Shown here: positions 45,161 to 57,419 of the stretch, piece by piece | Numbering within the stretch: position 1 is the first letter of the stretch | Layout: each line of letters starts with the position of its first letter | NCBI GenBank assembly: GCA_037074705.1 | Contig: CM073596.1 | Location: 59,533,619-59,597,618 of the forward strand | DNA length: 64,000 nt | Reading direction: 5' to 3' | Source: Zhengitettix transpicula | Lineage: Eukaryota; Arthropoda; Insecta; Orthoptera; Tetrigidae | Position numbers and translations under genes: made by a program | Notes under the pieces: model-generated | Told to the model about the DNA's origin: nothing | What the model saw: the letters and a program-made list of their open reading frames with translations, nothing else | The model's database searches: none

Positions 45161-46848
45161 AAAATTAATAAAGGAAGTTAACCGACTGTTGATGTATTTT
45201 AAAAAAGATTTTAAGGTTGCAACCCTCATACAGTTTCAATTTTTTCGTTGTAACTGAATCGTAGAATGGATTAGACGTTAAAATAATTATATTTTTTAAA
45301 GGGGGTGAAATTACAGATGATAATTATTACTGACGAATTTAAATAAAGTTTTTAAATTGTCAAAAAGTTGAGACAGCGTAAGGGTTGCTTCCTTAAAATC
45401 TTATAGAATATATTGAAGAAAAATTTTTGTCCACCGATAAACTCACGTCGTGGTTATCAGGGAGGGTCTGTGATGCCGAGATTTCTACAGTTTATATAGA
45501 GACTCTCTGTGACTGGGGCCGCCATTTTGTATTTATAAAGGTGCCCCCCCCCCACCTCCTGTGGAAAAAAAAATCGCATCGACCACTTTCCGCACGTGCT
45601 GTTAACAGATCTCGAGGAACGGCTTCTTGAAATTCAATTCCATGCAGGGGGCTCTACAATTGTATTGAGCGATGGTGACGTGGCCATTGACCTGATAGGC
45701 CCGCGCGTTACGTGTAACAACAGATTATCTTAATGTTATTTGTGACGAGAAGAAGAAGAAGAAGAGAATTTAAATTCGCTTCCACCATTAGATTATGTAA
45801 ATGTTAACATACTTCAACTCCCGGAAAATTAAATTTCGTGTTTTGCTTTTCCAGTACACAAACTCAGGTTGTGCACATAAGCATCTGGAGATTACCTCGA
45901 CGACGGCGACGCTTGGTTCTGCAACGTATATATATATATTTTTTTTTCACCCCTCGCGCACTCACATCAACATACAGAATTTGCATTAATCTGGCTGGTC
46001 CGTTATCGCGTTCCTCAGGAGGTTAGGCAGGCGACAGGGACGGGGTAAAAAAGGGGGTGGGGGGAGGGTAGGTAGACATGCAGGAGAAGAAATGTCAGGG
46101 AAACGTAGTACCGCAATTTCCTTCTTTTCACTTGTGCACGATGCATGGCCAGGGAAAGGGTGTTCCCTTCTTACGTTGAATAAAAGCGAGGGAGAAACAC
46201 CCAACACACACACACACACACACACACCCTCAAGCTACTTTCGTCGCAGCCCAACGGGCCTCCGACGTATTTATATCCTTCCTTTGAAATACAAGGGTAC
46301 AAAAAAAAAGAATCTTGAGCAGTCAACGCGACAGTGGAAGGGAAGGAGGAGGACAGAAGCGAAAGAGCAAGCAGCCATTCAGCTCACAATCAGCTTGAAT
46401 GTATGTCTAGCTACTTTCACCTCGCTGTGAACTGCCTCAAAATAGATTTTTCACCACCTCATTGAAACCTCGGCAAAACAAAGAGACTCCAGTATTTCCA
46501 TTCAGTAGTACAATGGAGAGAAAGTAGACTGTGTTCGTCGTTACACACTGGTTCACCAACAAGATTGATTTCTGATCGTTCTTTTGACGATTCCATTCTC
46601 ATTTACGAACCACTCTCATTTAAACCTGTTCCCCCCCCCCCCCTTCTCTCCCTTTCTTGAAACAATCCACACTGATACCAGTTGAACAGATTACTGTTTA
46701 CCTTCCCCTACAGTCTGAGTTTTACTTTAAGCCTTGTTAATAACTAAATCAGATATTTTTTTTTGTAAACAATATATATTTTATACGAATGCCTTTAATT
46801 ATATGTAAAAAAAAATTTAACGAATGTGAAAAGAAAGAACGAAATTCC
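45161..46848. other. No gene recognised
   Basis: Contains GGCCGCCATTTTG (a YY1-like word) near 45518, a C-run at 45546, an (AC)n at 46204-46227 and a C-run at 46630. The open frames at 45986-46430 are shaped by these tracts. Confidence 0.4.
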
Positions 46849-47160
46849 TTCAATTATTAACTATTCTAGAGTCTGTTTTGAAATTCTTAAATCAGTTAAT
46901 GACCTCTTAGCGTTACGACGTTTCGATACGCGTTCGTACCTTCTTCAGGTATTATCCTAAAGAAGAGGAGGTATTTACAAATGATTAATATATGGAATAA
47001 TTACTTCAATTATTAACTATTCTAGAGTCTGTTTTGAAATTCTTAAATCAGTTAATGACCTCTTAGCGTTACGACGTTTCGATACGCGTTCGTACCTTCT
47101 TCAGGTATTATCCTAAAGAAGAGGAGGTATTTACAAATGATTAATATATGGAATAATTAC
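46849..47160 (-). repeat. Exact 156-bp tandem pair carrying a hammerhead-like motif
   Basis: The unit 46849-47004 is repeated without a visible difference at 47005-47160. Each carries on the minus strand TAC, CTGAAGA, A, GGTAC-GAACGC-GTATC, GAAACGTC, GTA (46914-46951 and 47070-47107). The unit size and head-to-tail arrangement match animal retrozymes, which are tandem copies of small hammerhead-bearing units. The perfect identity suggests a recent origin or an assembly artefact. Confidence 0.85.
46914..46951 (-). ncRNA. Hammerhead-like RNA motif, best-preserved type
   Basis: Stem I TAC/GTA; core CTGAAGA; one extra A; stem II GGTAC/GTATC with loop GAACGC; GAAAC; palindromic ACGT in place of stem III; C at the cleavage position (GTC then GTA). 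An identical copy is at 47070-47107. The single extra base between core and stem II is the only departure from the canonical layout that I see. Confidence 0.5.
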
Positions 47161-47319
47161 ACAGAGTAAAGTAAAATAATTTAAAAAATAAAGTGTCTGT
47201 AAAAGAACCATTAACTGATTTAGTATTCTAGAGTGTGGATAAATGCTCATTACAGAATAATCTACAAGTTATGTGGTATATGAAATATATAAATATAAAT
47301 AAATAAACATTTATTTCAG

Positions 47320-47322
<3 letters not shown>
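47161..47322. repeat. Downstream half-repeat related to the 156-bp unit
   Basis: AAAGTGTCTGTAAAAGAACCATTAACTGATTTAGTATTCTAGAGTGTGG mirrors the start of the 156-bp unit (TTCTAGAGTCTG...AAATCAGTTAATGACC). The tandem pair is therefore closed on its right by a short inverted segment. Confidence 0.6.

Positions 47323-47361
<39 letters not shown>
47323..47361. repeat. (TA)n microsatellite
   Basis: About 19 TA units. Confidence 0.97.
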
Positions 47362-47363
<2 letters not shown>

Positions 47364-47556
47364 TCACTGCAATTGGCTAGTCCTTTCAATTAATTTCACC
47401 AACCATGTACTACAGTTTTCGAGGCCTTAGTAGCCTAATTACCGTCTCTTCTGTTCTCTAGAAAATATATTATATGACACTTACAGAATATTTGAGACAA
47501 CATAGACATATAATTGAGTTTTCTAATCGAATTGTACTGTTTCACAAAAAATACTG

Positions 47557-48100
47557 GTTTTTTTAGGGCAGCAGGCTACATGATGGTAATCCACGTTGGG
47601 CAACTCCCCTTTAATAGCATGGAAAGGGGGGATGCGAAAGGGTAGAGGAAGGTAGCCAAGGGTTAACTAGGGCCCCCGGGCTATATTTTAAGGATCCTAC
47701 CCGGCATTCGCCTAAAGAAATGCAGGGAAAACCTTAGAAAAACCTGCATCCGGTAGGTCGGGCATTGGGTACTTGTCCCACGCCCTTCCGATAGCTGGAG
47801 AGGAGTTTGCTGTGGGGACGCAGCATTCCCTTCTCCGTGCCTCGACCAGTTTAGGAGGCAGCTGGCCGACTATTCCAATGGGAATAGCGGACAAATCTTA
47901 GCGTATGCCCAAGGTCTGTGACCCCGGAACATACACCTCTCAGAACAGGCCGAGGTGCTTCTACTTGTGGGAACCTTAGTTCAAAAACGGAGAGGAAAAG
48001 GCATCCCCAAAGGTAGCCCCTTCGTATCTCTCCTAAAAGGTTCTGCCTGCGAGAGAACATCCCTCTCAAGTATTGCCTGCGAGAGAATAGCCCTTGCAGA
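47557..48100 (-). mobile_element. SINE-like retroposon, full length, 5' hairpin duplicated
   Basis: A complete copy ending with two successive 5' hairpin units (GCGAGAGAACATCCCTCTC, GTATTGCCT, GCGAGAGAATAGCCCTTGC), as at 38162-38714. It shares with that copy the AACATCCC/AATAGCCC difference between the units. The two therefore derive from one source that already carried the duplication. Confidence 0.93.
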
Positions 48101-49254
48101 CTTAATTCCAAAAATACTTGTGATATCTTTCGTACCTAATAAAACCAACAACAACATACTTCTACGAGAAATAAAATTCTAAAACTATTTTCGACTTTAT
48201 TTTTACTGATTTTAAACAGAATCGTTATAAATTATATTCGCCATTATTTTTCGCTTCTCTTTCATATTTCTTTTTAATTACACAAATTAAATTTTTTCAT
48301 ATACTTATAATTTTTTTTTCTATTACCTGTAAATGCATCAGAATTTTCCATTTTTTCTAATTATTCGCTTCTAATTTATGTAGGCTATTAATCTTTTTTT
48401 ATGTATTTACATATTTTTAATTTTTTATCATCTAAAAATATTTTTCGTATTTTATTTTTCCATTGAGTGTATTATAATTACGGGTGCTACAATTGTATGA
48501 ACCTAATTTATAAAAATCGGGCACTTTTTTTAAAAAAAAATATATATATATTAAGTGCGGCCTTCTCGTTCCTCTTAATGTTATCCTTTTTAATTAGACC
48601 ATGGTACCGTCTTTTTCTCTCGGGGCTCCGTCAGGGTGCGATTTCGAATAATTATTGCTCCCTGGGCATATAAAACAGATATTGGGGTACTTTAAATTCA
48701 CCACATGTCTTATGGAGCGGTGATCTGAGATACGTCATGTCGGAGTTTCCCCCCCCCCCCTCTCCCAGAAGCTAAATCCTCCAGAAAAATCGTGACTCCT
48801 TCTCTCACTCCCTAAAAGGATAAACTTAATCAGGCTCATATAGACTGGCTTCCTTTCAACTTTAGATGCGCCGGAATTTCATCTTCCTTTTCTAAGGGAG
48901 AGCGACTGTGTGTGTGTGTCTATGTGTGTCTTATAATTTGATAGGGGGTTTTTCTGATCTTTTCTGTACTTCTTTCTTCACCCTCTGACGTTAAAGAATG
49001 CCACCAGAGTGTCTACTACTGATACTCCTTTATCAACAAAAACTTTAAGGTATAATAACCTTGGAAACATCAATACACGAAATATTTCTGCAGAAATTTG
49101 GAATTAAAAAAATATATATTCTTCGGTTGCCTCCGCCTCTGTCTGCCAACGCATTCCTTTCAGGTGGACAAGATTGTTTTAAGAAGCTGGAAGAATCTAC
49201 GTGTAAAAGCGAGGAAAAGTTACTGTAAAAAAATGACTGAGAAAAGTCAAATGA
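48101..49254. other. No gene recognised
   Basis: Very T-rich to about 48460, a C-run at 48749, and a short (GT)n near 48908. Nothing coding recognised. Confidence 0.4.
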
Positions 49255-49520
49255 GACTATAGTAAACATTATAAAAAGCAAAAAAAAGGAGTAACACATA
49301 AATAAGATGGTGAAAAGGAGGATGAAGAGAAATGTAACGCATAATAATAATTAATATAAAATAGACTAAATAATTGGACCAGTAAACATTATAAAAAGTT
49401 AAAAAGAGAGGAAAATATAAATAAGAGGGGGAAAAGGAGGATGAAAAGAAATGAAACGCATAATCATAATAATAATAAGTATAAAATAGAGAATAAAATA
49501 GACGAAATAATTGGACCAGA
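49255..49520. repeat. Tandem repeat, about 120 bp period, two units
   Basis: AGTAAACATTATAAAAAG begins units at 49261 and 49381. Each continues with AAATAAGA.GG.GAAAAGGAGGATGAA.AGAAATG, GCATAAT and AATTGGACCAG. The second unit carries extra AATAATAAT. Confidence 0.9.
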
Positions 49521-50079
49521 ATTAAATATAGAAATATCTGATGCTTAAAATGATTAGAAGGAACGGAAACGTAGACGTGAATTTTTTCGTGAATCCCTTG
49601 TAACAATAAACTGTAATATAGTACAAAGAATATTGCTTTCGGTTTAATTTAATCTATTTCACTCTTCCAATTTCAGCTTGATTTAAAATCAGGTCACCTC
49701 GTCAATCCAGACCGATCTATTTGTTAGTTTAAATTTTCGTTCGTCCGTCTAGAAATCCTATTAGTCTTGGCAAATGGATCTGCGACAAACTAAATTGCAC
49801 GAATCGGGGAGGGTTGTTTAGGACAAGCTCTCTTTTCCCACCCACATTTGCACGTGTTTCCATTAACCTTGTATGGAAATACACGTAACCTCGTATGTTA
49901 GATTTTAATTTAACACTGTAAATTTCCCTTCAGTTTTCCAAAGTAATATTCTTATTTTTACTTCCTATTATAACATCTTTTTACTACAAAATATCTAAAT
50001 CAAGAAAGCATATACAAATAAAATTGTAATTCATAATATGAAACTGAAATTTATACCACATCGTCTAACATTTAACTTG
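49521..50079. other. No gene recognised
   Basis: Unique AT-rich sequence; no feature supported. Confidence 0.4.
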
Positions 50080-51342
50080 CCGTATAACACCCTTGGGTTC
50101 GGGGGGGATGGGGGTTGAAAATTTTCAAACGTGTTAAATTTACCGATATTTTCTGTCGAAAGAAAGTTTATCAGGGTCAATGAGAAAGACAGCGTTTCTC
50201 CAGATATTTTAGTGTATAATTTCAACCGATTTGGGCATGGGAGGAGGTCAACTTCAGGGATTGTGGAGGGGAGGGGGTAAAGGGGCGTTAAATAAAAATA
50301 AAAAGCAAAAAAATATCGCGATTGGAATCAAAACGTGGGCTATGGATGTCGCTGAGTTTCATTATGACAAAGCCGGGAGCACCGCTATTTGTTCATAAAA
50401 TTATATTCGGCAGTGACAGGGTGAAAACCTTTAGGGTTGTAGGTGAAGGACTTTTACATAACAATAAATCAAAAACAACCAAGATTGAAGACAAATTCAG
50501 GTTTATGGATGTTGCAGAGTTTAACTATGACATTTAACTTGCCGTATAACACCCTGGGTTGGGAAGGGGTGGATGGGGGTTGAAAATTTTCAAACGTGTT
50601 AAATTGGCCGATATTTTCTGTCGAAAGAAAATTTATCGGGGTCAATGAGAAAGACAGCGTTTCTCCAGATATTTTAGTGTATAATTTCAACCAATTTCGG
50701 CATGGGAGGAGATCAACTTTAGGGATTGTGGAGGGGAGGGGGTAAAGGGGCGTTAAATAAAAATGAAAAGCAAAAAAAAAATCGTGATTGGAATCAAAAC
50801 CTGGGCTATGGATGTCGCTGAGTTTCATTCTGACAACGCCTGGAGCACCGCTATTTGTTCATAAAATTATATTCGGCAGTGACAGGGGGAAAACCTTTAG
50901 GGTTGTAGGTGAAGGACTTTTACATAACAATAAATCAAAAACAACCAAGATTGAAGACAAATTCAGGTTTATGGATGTTGCAGAGTTTAACTATGACATT
51001 TAACTTGCCGTATAACACCCTGGGTTGGGAAGGGGTGGATGGGGGTTGAAAATTTTCAAACGTGTTAAATTGGCCGATATTTTCTGTCGAAAGAAAATTT
51101 ATCGGGGTCAATGAGAAAGACAGCGTTTCTCCAGACTATAATTTCAACCAATTTCGGCATGGGAGGAGATCAACTTTAGGGATTGTGTGGAGGGGAGGGG
51201 GTGAAGGGGCGTTAAATAAAGCTAAAAAGAAAAAAATTTCGAGATTGGAATCAAAACGTGGGCTATGGATGTCGCTGAGTTTCATTATGACAACGTCGGG
51301 AGCACCGCTATTTGTTCATAAAATTTTATTCGGCAATTAAAC
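50080..51342 (+). repeat. Helitron-like family, 462-466 bp tandem array, 2.7 units
   Basis: CGTATAACACCCTKGGTT begins units at 50081, 50543 and 51009. Each has GGGGGTTGAAAATTTTCAAACGTGTTAAATTKRCCGATATTTTCTGTCGAAAGAAA, GACAGCGTTTCTCCAGA, and two rounds of the ATGGATGTCGCTGAGTTTCATTATGAC-type block per unit. The first round runs into ACAACGCCTGGAGCACCGCTA, which resembles the CAACGCCGGG-CCC-GCTA end of the Helitron-like family. The repeat unit therefore seems to contain a captured element end. Units two and three are more alike than unit one. Confidence 0.85.
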
Positions 51343-51869
51343 TAGCAGAAAAAAAAATTGTATACATACGTATACACCTTTGGTTTCATAAGATTTTGTT
51401 CTGAAATCCATAGATATTATACTTAAAATAAAACAAAGGAATAGCATTAAAGAAATTCCTCCAGTTATTATAAGCATAATACAAACAGGTTATAATATAT
51501 AATTAGTAAAATCTTAAATTACAATCAATTTCAGGGTTTTTTAATCTGTCCCACTTTGCACCTCTAAACGTTGAATATTCTGATGTGTAATCGTAATCAT
51601 AATTTATTAATTAATTTTTACAACCACCTATTTTCTTTTGACAATTTTTTTCAGAGGACTTTTCGAAACAAAAACCCCCCGCTTGAATAATTATATTTTA
51701 ATAAGTAACCGTCCAAGAGGTATTGTAATAGCGTTCATTAATTAAGCGTCAATAACGGAGAATTATCGCGAAATTTACTTTACGGATTCATAATGCCAAC
51801 TCGTGTAAATCCTCCTATGGACGCAGTGACGTCACCGGAGCCAATTCATTTAGCAAACCAATATAATCA

Positions 51870-51903
<34 letters not shown>

Positions 51904-54859
51904 ATATACGAGGAATGAAACATCATGTATGGATCAAGCAAACCAACTTGTTAAGGCAATACAAGTACTCGTTTAGATGATTTCATACATCAAAAGGCTC
52001 CACAGTGGACCGCGGTTTTTTCCTCATTATCACATGATGATGATTATGATTATTATTATTAACACAATTAATGGGATTTCAAATTATTCGATATACATAT
52101 ATATATGTCACATCTCATAATTTCATATTGTTTATCACATATTATTTAGGGTGAGTTCATTTTGCGAGTAATGATTTCAAATAATAACTGTATATTTTTG
52201 GTTTCGGCTTAATATGAAAATAATTTAATTCAAAGCTGTCGAAACAGTTGTTTTTCTGTCTGTTAATAGTATTTGAGTTATTTTGTTCCAGTAAGACTAA
52301 ATTTCCGAAACGTTTTATTTTTGTATAGTAACAAATATTATTATAAAGAAATTATTGGCCGTTTTGTTTGTTATGATCTAATTTTCAGATTTAAATAATT
52401 GCTAAATGAAGGGTAAAAGATTTAAAATAGGCTTGTGATGAATGTGGAATGAGAAGAAGCACTTCATAAACGAAGAGCTTGGTGATTGGTAAAGGATTTT
52501 TATTTTATATTATTCCATTACTCCTCGTATGAATAATTGCATGTTACAATTGTAAACCATTAGAAGGTAACATAAAAAATACTAAAAGTAATTAACACAA
52601 ATTTCCCTGTCCAATATAAGTAAAATAACTATAGTTATAATAATAATAAGGATGTAATATAATATTTACAGTACTCAAAAAAATCATTCAATACGAACTA
52701 GGTCAAAAATTAATGTTCAGAGAATTAACTATCATAAAATACACAATTTCACAACACACAAGAATAAACACAGAAATCGGACAAAGATGGGGCAAGTAAA
52801 AGTCAGCCAAGTAACTTTCTTTAAATATGTGAAGACTTGAGATGCCATCAGGAGAGAAAAAAACGCGTATTTCCAAAGCGAAGAAATTATTTAATACAAA
52901 AAAAAAGGAAGTTGTTATGTGGTTAACTAGAGGGAGAAAAACGTACTGAGAACAATATTAGGTAAGTGTCTTTTGAGTGTGGGTACTATACTGACGTGGA
53001 CGTTGGGAAGAGAGGATGAGAAAGGGCTGGGAATCTTTTGAGACGTGGATGGGGTAGGAAAGGGTGACAAATGAAGAAGTATTGAAAAAAGGGTTGGTCA
53101 GAGGAGAAGACTGCTGCAAATTATAAGAGAAAGGAAGACCTTGGGTAGGGAGAAGAGACAAGGTAAAATAGATGACATCAAAGGAATAGGAAAATATATA
53201 AAGGTGAAGGGGATGGCAGAAGACAGGATAAAATGGAGGGCCACATGGAAGAAGAAATATCTGTACAAGAGTATATATTTTAAGTTAGCGATTTTATTAA
53301 ATATATAGCTTCAAGCAGCCGATTGTATGGACGCATGACTTCAGACAGAAAACCATTTATATCGCAGAACGCAATACTATAAAGGTGTCCTTTTTTTTAC
53401 ATAAATTTTAAATAACGAGTGTGGTCACAATACACAGTCGGTTTTATCGCTTAAAAATCCCAACGGTCATTTCGGAGGAACAATTTCTCTACCGAGAAAA
53501 TAAAAATTCTCTCTGTTACGAAAATAAACGAACTAAAAATAAATTTTCCGAAGTATACGATTGCCACCCACCCCCGCCCCTCCTCTCTTACCCTCCCCTG
53601 CTGGGATACAAAAGTTGCAGTTGAACACACAGGGAATCAATGTGAGGAATTGAAATATATATTTTTTATCTCTAGTACTATTTATTTAATCTGTAATTGA
53701 GGGAAGAGTAACAGGAATTTGTTTACCGTGATTTTAGAGGGAATCAGTCTGGATCAGATTAGAAAATAACAGACCAGGATGAACAGGCATAAAGAGAAAA
53801 CTGAATATATCCACGATGGGGCTTTAGGAAGATGGCTGCTACGTAGATAACGATAAATTGAGAAAATAAGACGGTTAAGCTTCATCCGCAGAAAGTTTGC
53901 TATTTGACATTTATCTTATATTTCTTCAATTAAATTTATTTATCTTTTTAATTGTTTTTGATTCAATACCCCGATGTTACTGTGTCATAATCTGTGTTAT
54001 CGTGTTATGTTAATTTTAATATGTTTTAGAAATTGAGAAAATTATTTATGTAAAAATTAACGCTACTTGTTTAACAACCAACATTGTTTCGAATTTTGCA
54101 TTATTATTATTATTACTACTACGAGACTGTTCCTTGAAATTTAATAGGGGTTGTAATTTCCATAACATCAGATACTATCTTGGTCTCTCCGTTATATGGC
54201 TTGATGTTTGGAATTTCCGAAGGTGGAGGTGTGTGTGTTGGGAATTTCGGGCAGTGCACGAGGACGCAGGAGGAGGCCCTACGCTAGCCTATATGTTTGA
54301 GTGGTCGTAAAGCAATCTGGTAGGGCGGGCGTAGATAAAGCGACGAAGGGTGGCCATAAAGTGCGCTACCGTAGGAGAGCCGAATAAAGCCTCAATAATT
54401 GAACAGACGGGGCGCGCTTTCTCGCTCCGATAGAAAATTAATGGGTGTTGCCGTGAGAGGTGGGGGTGGAAGGGGTTGACGGGGTGGGAGGTGAGTAGAG
54501 GCCAGCGGCAATGAAATTCCAGCCCCTTGCAAACTTGTACATGCAACACTCCACGCACGGAAGATTTGAGTGTCGTCTAGTTAGCGTGATTGGAAAACTG
54601 TGATTCTTAAGAAAATCTCTGACTTGTGGCTTGTCGGTTTGGGTAACATTGAAAAATAAAATAAATCCGATTATTAAAAGGGTGTAGCTATTATTAAATA
54701 GAATGATGGTAGAATTAATACCAAATATTAATTAAACATTATAATTTAATAAATTTTTAATGTGCTAAAACTCACAAATTATTTCAAGTGATATTCTTGA
54801 ACATTTTTCGTTTATATGTGTATATCATATTATAATCTCACATATGTGATTGTAAATGT
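51343..54859. other. Longest stretch without recognised repeat or gene
   Basis: It contains only a (GT)n at 51870-51897. The 52940-53260 segment is purine-rich with AGAGG/GGAAG words on the plus strand, giving a Ser/Pro/Thr-rich frame on the minus strand. The 54180-54580 segment is GC-richer. The minus frame 54289-54558 has no domain. Confidence 0.4.
51870..51897. repeat. (GT)n microsatellite
   Basis: About 14 GT units. Confidence 0.97.
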
Positions 54860-54900
54860 GTAAAGAATAAGTACCCGGGTAACGCTGGGCACCCAGATAG
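54860..54900 (+). mobile_element. Helitron-like 3' end only
   Basis: GTACCCGGGTAACGCTGGGCACCCAG then ATAG at 54897-54900, followed by T. The hairpin CCCGGG...CTGGG is at about 54873-54889. The rest of the element is missing or unrecognisable. Confidence 0.6.
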
Positions 54901-55412
54901 TTACCAGACAAAAACTAACCAGTTAATGTTATGGTTTTTCGTTCCAATATATTTCTTAACGAGAAAATTAAAAATAAACAAGCTGAGTGACATATTTATG
55001 CGACGGAAAAGAAAGTGATATTTTTAATTGTTGAAGTAACACCCTTTTATTAAATATATTGTCGGATTTTTTTTACAAAAAGAGAAATGGAGATTACGTT
55101 GAACGGATCCACCAAATGGATCTCACTCGAAATGTACAATTTTAGCAATTACGTTAATTGAACAAGTGGTTCATAAATTAAACGCAAAATGTCATGCAAA
55201 TTGAACACACTGTTTGCATCAAAGGCTAACAAGAATGACAAGTACCAGAAAGCCATAGTTGTTTATTAAATTAGCAATTAAATGTGAGCTCGAAAATGTA
55301 TCAGGATCAAGTTTCAATCCGTGTGCGAACGGAGGGATTCTATTGAGAAAATACATTGTAAGGGTTTAAATAAAGGCGAATAATTAATTGAAATATCCTT
55401 TTATTACGTACA

Positions 55413-55460
<48 letters not shown>

Positions 55461-56174
55461 CTTTATTAAATGAAAATACAAAAATACATTAAAAAAAATA
55501 TTATTGGGCGCCAGCAGCTATACATTGGTCTGAAAAAAAATTAACATTAACTCCGGCTTGGTTATAAAATCCTCCTTCTCAACAGGGTAATGTGGGCGGC
55601 TCGGTAGCTATTCCAAAACAGAGCCTATTTCCGCACTGTGTAAAAACATTTTGAAGGCACTTTACAGAAATTGTGACCCTTAATTTAACTTGAGGGGTCA
55701 GCCGACTTGCAGTGAGTCACTGGTCTTGTAGTAAGCAGCATATCTTCTTCGGCCTCCCCGCGATTTTTCACCCTCTCGCCTCACTCACACCACTTTCAGT
55801 CCTCTCTCTGTCTGTCTGCCTGCATCTGTCTACTTTCACCCGGGTTCGGAGTATTTATTCGTACTCCGCCCCCCCCTCCAAACGATGCAAAAAAAAATGG
55901 ACGCGTACCCGCGGCTTCTTAGGGCCCCTCGGACGCACGTGGCCGTCGAATTTATTCTTTCTCAGGCCCGCGGACACACGGGCGGCCACTTAAGGTTGTT
56001 ATTCACTACAATATATATAATAATTTTCAGAAATCATAGATATTGTATCTGGAAAGTACAAAGTCGAAGAAAAGTAAAATAACGTAATAAAAAACCCAAT
56101 CGAAATACTCGTTTATAACCTACTATTGGATCGGAAACTGTTTAATAGTTATTTGGTACTCTAAATAATTAGTG
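54901..56174. other. No gene recognised
   Basis: A (TA)n at 55415-55456; a mixed stretch at 55700-55990 with CTCTCTGTCTGTCTGCC. The frame at 55712-55993 has no domain. Confidence 0.4.
55415..55456. repeat. (TA)n microsatellite
   Basis: About 20 TA units. Confidence 0.97.
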
Positions 56175-56519
56175 TTAAGTTACCCCAATATTTTCAGTGC
56201 CAACAGTAAATGATTTTATTTTTTTCAAAAGGCACTTCCACACTTTCTTCTGCCACAAGTTGCTTCTAAAAACTTGCCACTTGTAGTGCTGGTTATCGTC
56301 CATCATCAGCTTCTCCCACCAGGGCCCAAGGACTTCCTCTACCCTGTTTGTATTGTTGCTCCCGAAATCCTCCTTCCTCTGTCTCCCGACGTTACGGGTC
56401 ATTAATTTACAGATTTGGCAAGTGCTTTTTTTGGTCTCTCTTTTATTCTCTAACGATTCAGTTACTCTTGCAAAAGAACTCCGTCGTCGTCGTCGTCGTC
56501 GTCTCTGCACGCCACTCAT
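56175..56519 (-). CDS. Candidate exon, faintly HMG-box-like
   Basis: ATG at 56517-56519 opens 114 codons to TAA 56175-56177. Residues 6-13 are eight Arg from a (CGT)n tract. Then come a charged linker, Cys-X2-Cys at 34-37, and VEEVLGPWWEKL at 60-71 followed by QHY at 77-79 and Phe at 84. The pattern L-G-x-W-W-x2-L-x5-Q-x-Y-x4-F, with Asn-Arg two residues before it, recalls helices 2-3 of Capicua/BBX-type HMG boxes. The VWKC at 93-96 recalls their terminal Trp-Cys. Helix 1 is not convincing and spacing differs by about four residues. It may be a decayed or divergent domain, or chance. No splice site was identified. Confidence 0.25.
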   Translation of the reverse strand: MSGVQRRRRRRRRSSFARVTESLENKRETKKSTCQICKLMTRNVGRQRKEDFGSNNTNRVEEVLGPWWEKLMMDDNQHYKWQVFRSNLWQKKVWKCLLKKIKSFTVGTENIGVT

Positions 56520-57419
56520 CCCCCCTCCTCCTTTTCGCCTTTATCCTCCCCCGAACTTGTGTTCTGCTTTTAATGGCGATGTACGCGAGGTGGGGGGGGG
56601 GGCAGGGAGGGTTGAAAGAGTTGGACCAACTTTCGTTGTTCTCAGAGGGAAGTTTGTAGCACGCTGTCCCCGTTCGTTGCTCAGACACCCGCCGTCCCTT
56701 GCTTCATTCTGCCAACAAACGGCTCACCTGCGTCTTTTGTGACGTCAGCACAGCCCCCACGTCGCCGTTGCAGTACAATCCAGGCGCGTAGTAAATGGTT
56801 ACATTCGAGGCATTGATAAAATAAATCCGCGTGCTTTTCCCTTTGTTTGGAATTATTTAAAAATTCATATATTATCAGACACTGATGAAGACTTCAAGAA
56901 TTTAAACATCTCCGATTTATGCTAGACAGAATTTTATTCACGAATAGAAAAATTATTTATCATTTAAATAGTGAATAAATAAAGTATTATCTTGGTTTAA
57001 AAAAATTGATAAAAAATCATCACTCTATAATAAGCCTAAAATAATTAATATTCTAAATTTTACAATGACTACCCCGTCTAATTCTTGTCCGGTCATGATT
57101 GGAGAATTTAATAAACGCAATATTAAACCATTTACTTATTCTGAATTTTTTAAGCTTACGCATTTAGTCTCTCACATGATCATTTCGATTCCTCAATATT
57201 TTTAGTTTTGTTTTTTTATAAATTTTTATAATAGTGTTTTGGTGGAAAAAATATTTGTAATAACGTTCAAGAAAAATTAAACTTACTAATAGCTTATATA
57301 TTGTCTTTATGTTACATTCATTCTCCTTTATAAGTTTTGTCATTTTAAAATTCTTTTCTCCTTTACGGACATTTACGAAACAAACTCAGTTTCCTGTGTT
57401 TGACAAATCTTATAACATT
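56520..57419. other. No gene recognised
   Basis: C-rich to 56780 with a ten-G run at about 56592, then AT-rich. The frames at 56348-56742 are antisense shadows and low complexity. Confidence 0.4.
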
